Assembly (NCBI GenBank): GCA_002699445.1
Contig: PAAU01000014.1
Location: 1-42,791 of the forward strand
Length of the DNA: 42,791 bases
From: Micrococcales bacterium
GTDB taxonomy: Bacteria; Actinomycetota; Actinomycetes; S36-B12; GCA-2699445
Direction: 5' to 3'
Below the pieces are notes generated by a model. The model had not been told where the DNA came from. It saw only the letters and a list, made by a program, of their open reading frames with translations, and searched no databases. The position numbers were made by a program, and so were the translations under genes. Below, one piece after another: positions 7,343-15,900 of the stretch. Within the stretch, counting starts at the first letter, position 1; each line of letters begins with the position of its first letter.

Positions 7343-8017
7343 ATGGATCGTGTACTTTTGGCCGATGATGACCGGGCAATTCGCGAATCGCTTGCTGCCG
7401 CACTGGAGCTGGAGGGCTATCAGGTCATTTCCTGTGCCGACGGAGTAGAAGCACTGGCTGCCTACCGCGAAGAACCTGTTGACGTCATCGTGCTCGACGT
7501 GATGATGCCGGGAATAGATGGTCTAGGCGTATGCAGGCTCCTGCGCGCCGAAGGAGACCAAATTCCAATCCTCATGCTTACCGCCCGGGTGGAGACCGCC
7601 GACAGGGTGGCAGGGCTGGATGCTGGAGCTGACGACTACGTACCCAAGCCACACGAAATCGATGAGGTTCTGGCCCGACTCCGTGCGTTGTTACGTCGCT
7701 CCACCACGATTGAAGACAACCAAGACCTTCGTATCGGGGATCTACGCTTGTCTCCCACGGCACGACGGGTATGGCGCGGCCCTGATGAGGTCGAACTGTC
7801 CAAGACCGAGTTCGACCTCTTAGAGCTCCTTATGTTGAACGCTGGCATTGTGCTTGAGCGACTAACTATTTACGAACGGATCTGGGGATACGATTTTGGT
7901 CCAGATTCCAAGAATCTGGCCGTCTACATCGGCTATTTGAGGCGCAAGCTTCATGCTCCCGGCGAGGAGCTCATTCGGAGCGTGCGGGGAGTCGGCTACA
8001 GTCTGCGGACATCATGA
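7343..8017 (+). CDS. OmpR/MprA-type response regulator
   Basis: A 224-residue DNA-binding regulator. Residues 1-118 form the receiver: acidic LLADDD, phospho-acceptor Asp in VIVLDVMMPG, Thr in MLTAR and Lys in YVPKPHEIDEV. Residues about 128-224 form an OmpR winged helix (ELSKTEFDLLELLM, ERIWGYDFGPDSKNLAVYIG, LRRKL, SVRGVGYSLR). The usual KPF after the conserved Lys is KPH here. The stop overlaps the kinase start in an ATGA, so the two are translationally coupled. The pair resembles MprA/MprB or TcrY-type systems, which respond to envelope stress. That function is inferred from similarity; the inducing signal here is unknown. Confidence 0.92.
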   Translation: MDRVLLADDDRAIRESLAAALELEGYQVISCADGVEALAAYREEPVDVIVLDVMMPGIDGLGVCRLLRAEGDQIPILMLTARVETADRVAGLDAGADDYVPKPHEIDEVLARLRALLRRSTTIEDNQDLRIGDLRLSPTARRVWRGPDEVELSKTEFDLLELLMLNAGIVLERLTIYERIWGYDFGPDSKNLAVYIGYLRRKLHAPGEELIRSVRGVGYSLRTS

Positions 8018-9390
8018 CCCTACGGGCGAGATTGGCGATCAGCTTTGCCGCCCTGGTAACGGTCGTGGCGATCCTCATGGGCGCCCTTGGCTATGCGGCC
8101 GTAGCCTCGCGAATCACTACCCAGACCGATGAGGGCCTGCTCAATGCAGCTCAACGAGTACTAAACGCGCCACGAACCGGAGATGGCCTCGCATTTTCCC
8201 GAGATCAGCTTCAGGGGCGACGCAACCCGCTGCCGCCGCAAGATAGAACTCTTCTGATCACAAAAGTGACCTCAAGCGGAGAGGCTCAGACTCTGCGCGG
8301 AGATCCGCCACTCACTGCGGAGCCAGCCGATGTCGATGTGGCTGCTAGCGCGGAGCCGACCAATCTTGCTCGAACTCAGGACATTGATGGGGTTCCCTAT
8401 CGAGTCGCCGTAGCGACTAATGGCAATGGCAGCACCGCGATATTAGTTGGTCGTGACTGGACTGAACAGACGGCAGTCTTGCGCGGCCTGGCTTTGGTCA
8501 TGATCGGACTAGCAGGTGCGTTGGCCGTAGTAGCCGCTTTTGCAGGATGGCTGTTGGCTCGTAGGATCACCGCGCGGTTGGAATCGCTGACCGCCGCCGC
8601 AGTTCAGGTAAGCCAAACCGGTTCACTTAATGTGGAGGTCCCTGGCGAAGGAACGGATGAAGTCGGTCGCCTAGCATCTGCTTTTAACACCATGTTGTTG
8701 CGCCTTACCCAGTCGCAGTCTGAGCAGCAAAGGCTAGTGCAAGATGCCGGACACGAGCTGCGCACACCGCTTACTTCTATCCGCACAAATATCAGCCTGT
8801 TGCAGCGCTTCGCTGAACTGGATCCGGAGGTCCAAAGACGAGTCGTAGCTGATCTTCGCGGCGAATCAGCTGAACTGACAGACCTGGTTAACGAGTTACT
8901 GGAGATTGCCGCTGGAACAAGCCCCACGGGTGAATCTGCACCTGTGCTACTCGCCGATGTCGTCTCCCAAGTCGTTGAACGGATTCGACGTAAATCCGAT
9001 ATTGACGTTCGCGTCGTCTGTGATGGTTCCCTGGTGACCGGTTACGAGACTTTGTTGGAACGTGCGGTGTGGAACCTCGTCGAAAATGCTATGAAGTTTG
9101 ACGAGAATAAGGGCCCGATCGACATAGAGGTTCGCGACAATCAATTAACCGTTTCAGATCGCGGCCCCGGAGTTTCCGACGAGGACCGTGATCAGATCTT
9201 TGAGCGCTTCTACCGACCGATATCTTCGCGCAGTCTTCCTGGCTCTGGACTCGGGCTGTCTATCGTGAAGGACGTGGCCGAAACCCATCAAGCGACTGTG
9301 TGGTGCAGTGAACGGCTCGGCGGAGGTGCCGTGTTCCACATTCAGTTTCCTACGATTACCGCCGGAGCCGACTCATCGCTCAACAACTGA
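8014..9390 (+). CDS. MprB-type membrane sensor histidine kinase
   Basis: A 458-residue kinase. An N-terminal membrane helix (about 9-31) and a second one (about 155-180) flank an extracytoplasmic domain of about 120 residues. HAMP (RRITARLESLTAAA) follows, then the HisKA box DAGHELRTPLTSIRTN with the phospho-acceptor His, the N-box NLVENAMKF, the G1 box SDRGPGVSDEDRDQIFERFY and the G2 box SGLGLSIVKD. All catalytic boxes are intact. The start overlaps the response regulator stop by four bases. The gene ends facing the TetR gene on the other strand, with their 3' ends overlapping by 49 bases. Confidence 0.93.
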   Translation: MTLRARLAISFAALVTVVAILMGALGYAAVASRITTQTDEGLLNAAQRVLNAPRTGDGLAFSRDQLQGRRNPLPPQDRTLLITKVTSSGEAQTLRGDPPLTAEPADVDVAASAEPTNLARTQDIDGVPYRVAVATNGNGSTAILVGRDWTEQTAVLRGLALVMIGLAGALAVVAAFAGWLLARRITARLESLTAAAVQVSQTGSLNVEVPGEGTDEVGRLASAFNTMLLRLTQSQSEQQRLVQDAGHELRTPLTSIRTNISLLQRFAELDPEVQRRVVADLRGESAELTDLVNELLEIAAGTSPTGESAPVLLADVVSQVVERIRRKSDIDVRVVCDGSLVTGYETLLERAVWNLVENAMKFDENKGPIDIEVRDNQLTVSDRGPGVSDEDRDQIFERFYRPISSRSLPGSGLGLSIVKDVAETHQATVWCSERLGGGAVFHIQFPTITAGADSSLNN

Positions 9391-9935
9391 GCGGCTACCC
9401 AACCAACTTGGTCCGCCATCTGCTCAGGACTACCCAATGGGCGGATGAGGTAGCTCAATACAAGGCGGACGACTACGACTACGCCGGCCCGCAGGGTCTC
9501 TCCTCGGGGCAATATTTCTGGATATTGGCGGTCAAGTGAGTCGATTACCAGCCCGGCCGCTCCTTCCAGAATGGGTCCCGACTGGGTCGTTAGCAGAGGC
9601 AGGAGTTCAGTCGCCGCATCGGACCCGGGTGACAGCGTCGCGGCTAACAAGACGTTGTCGGAGGCAATGCTAAAGACCGAGCAGGCCGCGGCACGAACCG
9701 AGTCGTTCGGCTGCGATTCCCCCTCAATCGCAGCGGAAACTGCCCTCAGAAAGAAAGTCACTTCCCGAGCGATAAGGGCTTCGGCCAGAAGCGGCTTCGA
9801 TCCGATTTCGTTGTAGACCGACTGACGGGATACTCCCGCTCGCTCCCCCACGGCAACCATGGTCACTGCTGACCAGCCGGACTCTGCGACCACCTCAACC
9901 GCAGAATCCAAGATTCTGTCGCGCAAGGTTGACAT
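9342..9935 (-). CDS. TetR-family regulator of the alkane hydroxylase operon
   Basis: A 197-residue TetR regulator. The N-terminal helix-turn-helix is clear (RILDSAVEVVAESGW, VTMVAVGERAGVSRQSVYNE). The C-terminal ligand domain is variable. The ATG at 9935 lies four bases after the rubredoxin stop; an ATG at 9953 overlapping the rubredoxin end is an alternative. The order alkB, rubredoxin, TetR matches the alkB-rub-alkX arrangement known from Rhodococcus and Dietzia, where the TetR protein represses its own operon and is relieved by fatty acids. Autoregulation here is inferred from order and from an inverted repeat over the alkB promoter. The 3' end overlaps the kinase gene on the opposite strand. 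Confidence 0.88.
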   Translation of the reverse strand: MSTLRDRILDSAVEVVAESGWSAVTMVAVGERAGVSRQSVYNEIGSKPLLAEALIAREVTFFLRAVSAAIEGESQPNDSVRAAACSVFSIASDNVLLAATLSPGSDAATELLPLLTTQSGPILEGAAGLVIDSLDRQYPEILPRGETLRAGVVVVVRLVLSYLIRPLGSPEQMADQVGWVAAQLLSDESAPAVIVGN

Positions 9936-9939
9936 CGAA

Positions 9940-10113
9940 TTAGCCCGCTTCATCAAGAACAACGAAATCGATCTTTTCCCGCACGCCACAATCAGGGCAA
10001 GCCCAATCGTCTGGAACATCATCCCAATCAGTTCCGCTTGGAAAGCCCTCGCGTGGATCGCCGTCCACCTCATTGAACGTATAGCCGCAACTATCGCACT
10101 GGTAGCTACTCAT
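9940..10113 (-). CDS. Rubredoxin (alkane hydroxylase electron carrier)
   Basis: A 57-residue rubredoxin: YQCDSCGYTFNEVDGDPREG near the N-terminus and WACPDCGVREKIDFV near the C-terminus give the two CxxC pairs that hold one iron. Length and spacing are typical of the AlkG2 type that passes electrons to AlkB. The start at 10113 overlaps the alkB stop in ATGA; the longer frame to 10245 lies inside alkB and is rejected. No rubredoxin reductase is encoded nearby, so it must be supplied from elsewhere in the genome. Confidence 0.95.
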   Translation of the reverse strand: MSSYQCDSCGYTFNEVDGDPREGFPSGTDWDDVPDDWACPDCGVREKIDFVVLDEAG

Positions 10114-11300
10114 GAAGACACAGATTGCTGATCTGCGGTGCCGTAGGTTTCCAGAATTTTGTCTCGTTTGTTGGGCTGAATGTTCGCTAAGGTCACATCG
10201 TTGTCGTAGTGATTCAATACCCGAGGATCCATAACTCGACGCCACAGCGGTGGGAAAAGCGCAAGCACGATCATTCCGGCATAACCCGTGGGTAGTACCG
10301 GCGCTTCCTGATCGTCACGCAAAGCCTGATATCGCCGAGTCGGATTCGCATGATGATCACTATGCCGCTGCAGGTGATAGAGCAGTACGTTCGTGGCTAT
10401 GTTGTTGCTGTTCCAGCTGTGGGCGGGGATAACCCGCTCCCATCGGCCAGTTTGAGTTCGTTGCCGCAGCAGACCGTAATGTTCGAGATAGTTCACGGTT
10501 TCCAGCAACACAATGCCCACGAAGGCTTGCAGGATTAAGAAGGGCAAGATTTGCGGACCGAAGAAAATGACCAAAGCGGTCCACAAAACAATCGACATGA
10601 GCCACGCGTTGAGTACGTCATTGCGCAGCGACCAGTGCGACTGATTCCGGCGCTTGAAGCGCGGCTGCTCCAGGCGCCAGGCGCTCCTTACACTGCCTCC
10701 GATTGTTCGGGGCAAGAACATATAGAGGCTTTCTCCCATTCTTGCGCTGGCAGGATCCTCGGGTGTGGCCACCTTCACGTGATGACCACGGTTGTGTTCG
10801 ATGTAGAAGTGCCCGTAAAAGGATTGGGCAAGGGCTATTTTAGCTAGCCACCGTTCCACGCTCTCACGTTTATGACCCAGTTCATGTGCGGTGTTAATTC
10901 CGACGCCGGCAACCGTGCCCACGGTGAGTGCGAGACCTATCTCAGCGGCTAAGGACAACGAATCGCCAGACCAGAGCCAACAAGCCCAGATCAATGCTGC
11001 GTATTGCAGCGGCAAGTAGAGGAACGTCACCCACCGGTAGTACTTGTCCTCCTCTAACGACTTAATGAGGTCATCTGGTGGGTTGGATCGGTCCAAACCC
11101 GTACTCAGGTCTATAAGGGGAATGACGACCAGGATCAGAACTGGTCCGATATACCAAAATCCATTCCAACCCGTCAACGAAGCCAAGCCGCCACCTAGGA
11201 AAGGGAAAGTGGGGATTAGCAAACCGAAGAGCCAGAGATAACGCTTTCGATCAGTCCACGCTTCCTCAGAAGTGGATGTCTCTGGTGCCACCGAAGTCAT
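10110..11300 (-). CDS. alkB: Alkane 1-monooxygenase AlkB
   Basis: A 396-residue integral-membrane non-heme di-iron hydroxylase that oxidises the terminal carbon of medium-to-long n-alkanes. The His boxes are complete: HELGHK, EHNRGHH and LQRHSDHH, plus the AlkB signature NYLEHYGL. About six hydrophobic segments precede or separate the boxes. AGGAG lies five bases before the ATG at 11300. It is the first gene of an operon with rubredoxin and a TetR regulator. An inverted repeat TTTACA-13-TGTAAA (11357-11381) lies over its probable promoter. Alkane or fatty-acid substrates cannot be resolved further from sequence. Confidence 0.95.
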   Translation of the reverse strand: MTSVAPETSTSEEAWTDRKRYLWLFGLLIPTFPFLGGGLASLTGWNGFWYIGPVLILVVIPLIDLSTGLDRSNPPDDLIKSLEEDKYYRWVTFLYLPLQYAALIWACWLWSGDSLSLAAEIGLALTVGTVAGVGINTAHELGHKRESVERWLAKIALAQSFYGHFYIEHNRGHHVKVATPEDPASARMGESLYMFLPRTIGGSVRSAWRLEQPRFKRRNQSHWSLRNDVLNAWLMSIVLWTALVIFFGPQILPFLILQAFVGIVLLETVNYLEHYGLLRQRTQTGRWERVIPAHSWNSNNIATNVLLYHLQRHSDHHANPTRRYQALRDDQEAPVLPTGYAGMIVLALFPPLWRRVMDPRVLNHYDNDVTLANIQPNKRDKILETYGTADQQSVSS

Positions 11301-11354
11301 GAAATCTCCTAACCTCGCGCCATCGAATTGCTAGGCGACGGCTTCGTCCTAGAC

Positions 11355-11381
11355 AGTTTACATTATGTGGCGATTTGTAAA
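11355..11381 (-). promoter_or_regulatory. Candidate alkB promoter with overlapping TetR operator
   Basis: On the minus strand TTTACA (-35 like, 11376-11381) and TAAACT (-10 like, 11355-11360) are 15 bases apart. TTTACA at 11357-11362 and TGTAAA at 11376-11381 form an inverted repeat with a 13-base centre. A repressor dimer bound there would cover the promoter. The spacer is short for a standard sigma-70 promoter, so the assignment is tentative. Confidence 0.4.
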
Positions 11382-11491
11382 GTGTGGGAACTGAGATTTC
11401 TCCGCGATTTGAGAGATTTTCACTCCTTCGTCGCATCCCACAGGTAGTCGGATTCATAAAATCACCCAATCAATGCGACACCGGAAGCGGC

Positions 11492-11503
11492 TACGCTAAA
11501 CCT
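11492..11503 (+). promoter_or_regulatory. Leaderless -10 box for the aminotransferase gene
   Basis: TACGCT (11492-11497) ends six bases before the ATG at 11504, and no ribosome binding site is present. This is the geometry expected if transcription starts at or very near the start codon. Confidence 0.5.
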
Positions 11504-12871
11504 ATGCCGGACGACAACATCCACAACAATCCCTGGGCCGAGGGCAGTAATACGGAGGCGTTTGAACTCGATCGCAGCCACGTGTTTCATTCCTGGAGTG
11601 CGCAAGGCGGCTTAAACCCATTGGTGATCGCTTCCGGAGCAGGCACCAAAGTGTGGGATTTCGATGGGAACGTTTACCTCGATTTTTCTAGCCAACTTGT
11701 GAACACCAATATTGGACATCAGCACCCCAAGGTCGTTGAAGCAATCCAGTCCCAAGCTGCAGTTCAAGCGACTTTGGCACCTCAACATGCATCGTTGGTT
11801 CGCGGCCGGACAGCCCGGGCCATCAGCGAACTAGCACCCCCCAAACATCACAAGGTTTTCTTCACCAATGGCGGCGCTGATGCTGCCGAAAATGCGGTTC
11901 GAATGGCTCGAATCCATACCGGCCGCCATAAGGTCTTAAGCTTTTACCGCAGTTATCACGGCAATACTGGTTCGGCTATCAATGCGACGGGAGATCCTCG
12001 GCGCTGGCCCAACGAGTACTCCTTTGGTCATGTCCACTTCTTTGGTCCGTATCTTTATCGCTCCGCGTTTCACGCCACAAGCGAGGGAGAAGAGTGTGAG
12101 CGTGCACTAGCGCACCTTGAGCAGGTTATTCAGTTCGAGGGCCCAAAAACCGTGGCGGCGGTGATGATTGAGTCTGTCGTGGGAACCGCTGGTGTTTTGA
12201 TCCCGCCACCCGGTTACCTTCAAGGCGTTCGCGATCTATGCGATAAATATGGAGTCGTCTATATCGCTGATGAGGTAATGGCGGGATTTGGTCGGACCGG
12301 CAAGTGGTTTGCCTACGATAACTGGAATGTCGATCCTGACCTGATCATTTTCGCAAAGGGTTCGAACTCCGGCTACGTACCGCTGGGTGGTGTGATTATT
12401 CAGGATGACATCGCAGCGACTTTCGATGATCGGGTTTTTCCGGGGGGTCTCACCTATAGTGGTCACCCGTTAGCGTGCGCGTCTTCATTGGCATCTATTA
12501 AGGCCATGCAGGACGAAGGCATCATCGAACATGCCGCTTGGATTGGCGACAACGTGTTAGGCCCGGGGTTGCGCACCCTTGCCGAAAAGCATCCGGTGAT
12601 TGGTGAGGTCCGTGGCCTTGGAGTCTTCTGGGCGTTAGACCTGGTCACCGATCGAGCTACTCGGGAACCGCTGGCGCCCTACGGTGGCACAAGCGAAGCC
12701 ATGGGCGTCCTCACTAAGGGATGTATTGCCCGTGGACTACTCCCCTTCGCGAACTTCAACCGCCTACATGTGGTTCCCCCATGTGTGGTGACCGAGGATG
12801 AAGCCAAAGAAGGGCTCGCCTTACTTGACCAGGCTTTGAACGAAGTAGACAAGTACTACGCCGGCTCCTAG
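11504..12871 (+). CDS. Class III PLP-dependent aminotransferase
   Basis: A 455-residue aminotransferase of the omega-amino acid/diamine type. NGGADAAENAVRMARIHTGR and SFYRSYHGNTGSAIN bind the cofactor phosphate and ring; VVYIADEVMAGFGRTGKW holds the Asp that contacts the pyridine nitrogen; LIIFAKGSNSGYVPLGGV holds the Lys that forms the Schiff base. Length is normal. The frame is open upstream to 11384, but residues before MPDDNIHNNPW lack family similarity, and a -10 box sits six bases before the ATG at 11504. It resembles actinobacterial enzymes annotated as aspartate aminotransferase family, whose substrate (taurine, beta-alanine, putrescine or another amine) is usually unassigned. It is divergent from alkB, with no evident functional link. 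Confidence 0.9.
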   Translation: MPDDNIHNNPWAEGSNTEAFELDRSHVFHSWSAQGGLNPLVIASGAGTKVWDFDGNVYLDFSSQLVNTNIGHQHPKVVEAIQSQAAVQATLAPQHASLVRGRTARAISELAPPKHHKVFFTNGGADAAENAVRMARIHTGRHKVLSFYRSYHGNTGSAINATGDPRRWPNEYSFGHVHFFGPYLYRSAFHATSEGEECERALAHLEQVIQFEGPKTVAAVMIESVVGTAGVLIPPPGYLQGVRDLCDKYGVVYIADEVMAGFGRTGKWFAYDNWNVDPDLIIFAKGSNSGYVPLGGVIIQDDIAATFDDRVFPGGLTYSGHPLACASSLASIKAMQDEGIIEHAAWIGDNVLGPGLRTLAEKHPVIGEVRGLGVFWALDLVTDRATREPLAPYGGTSEAMGVLTKGCIARGLLPFANFNRLHVVPPCVVTEDEAKEGLALLDQALNEVDKYYAGS

Positions 12872-12926
12872 TCGTAACGCCTGGGCACAACTTCGATATC
12901 GGTAAAGCGAGCTCGCTCCGAATCAA

Positions 12927-15900
12927 CTAGGCGCGTTCGCGAACCAGAAGAAACAGCGTCAAACCGGAGGCAATCAACACAATCGAGGTGAGGAAACCCA
13001 ACAGGATGTAACTGCCGGTGTTCGCTGGTGTACCACCACCGGGACCAACGATAGTTACGGTTAACTTGTCCGAGTCCGTTACGGGTGTACCGACGCTCTT
13101 TCCATTCACCTTGGGCTGTCCGGTCACCGTGACGGTGTTGGTCGTTGAGCGATTTAAGGTCGCCGTACATTCAAAGACCCAGGTCTCATTGGTTTTGGCA
13201 CCAGAATTTTTGTTTTCCAACAAGTTGTTGCCGTTACGGTCACCGCTGACAAACTGAACATCCGAGCAGCGGTCGTCGCTGATGAGACGCGCCACCTTCG
13301 CTAACGGCAGACTGCCAGTATTAGTGACCTTGTAGGTGTAGGTGACGGCAGACCCAGAACGCACTTTGTCGTTCGACGCGCTCTTTACAACTTTGATGCC
13401 AGCCTTGTTCACCACCTTGACGATGGCGGTCTTCTTCACCGGTACCGGTGTGCCAGTGAGGTTTGGGGTTTTTGGCAGGAATGGAGTGGGTGTTGTCGTG
13501 GCTACATTTGTCGTCTCACCATCAACACTCGTAGTGCAGGCGAATTTCCAGACCTCACCAATCGACAAAACACTGTCATTGCCACTGTCGCCAGACTCGT
13601 AAGCTATGGAGCTGCATTTGTCATCGTCGAGCCATTGATCTCGGCTTCGGTCTGGGTATCGGAAATCCGTCTGTCCGTAGTTCTGAAGGCGATAAACGAA
13701 CTTCACGTCCTTCCCGTCATAGACCAAACTTCGGCGTGCTTCCTTGGTCAGTTCCAGACCAGGCTTCTTGACTGCGACAAATGCATTATCGGTTGAAGTC
13801 ACGGTCTTTCCGGTCTCGACGCCGGTCATTGTGGTGGTAGCAGTATTGACAGTGTCTTCGGTGATATTGGTCGCCTGACACGTAAAGGTCCACGACTCCC
13901 CCGGTATCGCCGGATTTCCTGATGTCGCTAACCGATTGCCCGATCCAGACGTCCGCGTCACGGGTGCACACTTATCATCGGAAATCATCCCGGCTACATC
14001 GGTTGTCTCCAGATCTTCTTCCCCCGTATTGGTCACTACATAGGTGTAGGTCGCGGAACCACCTTGCAGGATCTCTGGCTTGTCCACCGTCTTTACGAGT
14101 TGAATCGCAGGACGGTAGTCGTAGTAGTTGGTGAACACACAGCGAGCGTCTTCATTCTCGCCGATTGTGATATCGACGCCCGGATTCGGCAATGGAATAG
14201 CAGCGGGTGGGACGACGGTGCCCGTGCATACCGGATTACCCGCCAGACGCCAATCCTTCGGCGCCTCACCCGAACTCAGTCGCTCGGTGATCTGATAGTT
14301 AGCCGCATCGACTTGTTCACGTTCCTGATCGCCATTAGCTAGCGAGAACGTTTGCGGTGTCGGCCCAGTCACGCCGAAGGGAAAAGGAACGGACCCAGCC
14401 GCATCAAAAGACGCCGACTTGGCGACTGTCAGTGATGGATTCCTTTTATTGGTGAACTGACACGTGACCGCGTCGCCCGGGCCGATTTCCAGCGTCACCG
14501 AGTCTGTGCCTAGGGAACTGTTCGATGCACCATCACAGGTGATTCCCGCGAGAGCCCAACCCGCAGACACCTGCTCGGACACGGTATATGTATCGGGCTG
14601 AAGAGTGAATGTTCGCGACGCCGATCCGGTTGCGTCCGGTTGGAGTGCGAAGGACTCGGATTGACCACCGGAGAGATTGAAGTCGAAGGCGGGACCAGGA
14701 CCCACCGGATCCAGTTGCTTAGTAATGGTCAACGTCGCCAACTGGGGCGGTGGCGGTACCAGCTTTTTGGCATTCACGAAAAGACACGTGATGTCATCGC
14801 CTGGCTGCAGCGGGTCAAACTCTACCTGAGGAATTATCGTGCCGACACTCCCACGACTTGCTCCCAAACCGGTACACGTGACAGACGTACTCCAGTCGTC
14901 GCTCAGCGTACCTCCCGGATTTGAACTCTCCTCGGTAACTGTCGGTGCCTGGCCAGCGCTGAGCGACAGCACTTTGGACGCACCGTTCTTCAGGTCGAAG
15001 TCAGAACTTATCGGAGGACTGCTGAACTTGAACGTGGTCGTGTTATCCGGGTTACCATCGACGCCCACAGCTTGTTTGCGAATTGTGAGCTTAGGCTGCT
15101 GCTGATTTTCGAATACACAGGTGACGACGTCGCCGATCGCCATCCCGGATAGCGTTGCGACCGGATTGGTGTTGTCTACGGTGATGGTGACTCCATCGCC
15201 GGTGCCGCTGACGCAATCCAGTGCGGTAAAGGTCCAGCCGTTGGGCAGCTGCCCCTCAGCGATGACATAGTCGTTGTTTCCTGGCGTGGGGGTCACCGAG
15301 ATTTGCCGGGAAAACACTGGTGCACTCGCACCTGGGTTCAGGGTGAAGGCGGCATCAGCACTGGCCACTCCAGCACCGCTACCCGTGATGGTGAAGTTGA
15401 AGTCCTGATCCGTGGCTGGGAGTGGATTGACCTTCTTAATGACATTGATAACCGCAGTTTTCGAGACGCGGATGGTCTTCCGGGCGGTGTCTGTTACCCG
15501 ACCATTGTTCTGAGCCTTGTTATTGGGGTTGGACCACAAGCCGGAGACAGTGGCGGTGTTCGTGACAGATGATTCTGTACTCGGCGGCAGCAGTCGTGCT
15601 TGGCACACGTAGTCCCAGCTATCTCCTGGCGCGATTGCAGTTCCACTGCCAGTTGTGCGCGTCAGAGGCGAACACTTGTCATCTGAGATCTGAATATCGC
15701 CGACCGTGTCGTTTCCGATGTTTGTCACGCGGTAGCCATAGGTGACCAATGTGCCGGCCGGGACCGTATCACCGTCATTGATGGCGGTTCCATCGGGACG
15801 CTTTGCGGTCTTGATCAGATCTAGTTCCGGGGTCTTGACGTCGATAGTCTTCTGCGCACGATCCTTCACAATCTTTCGATTCGGTGAGACTCCCTGCACG

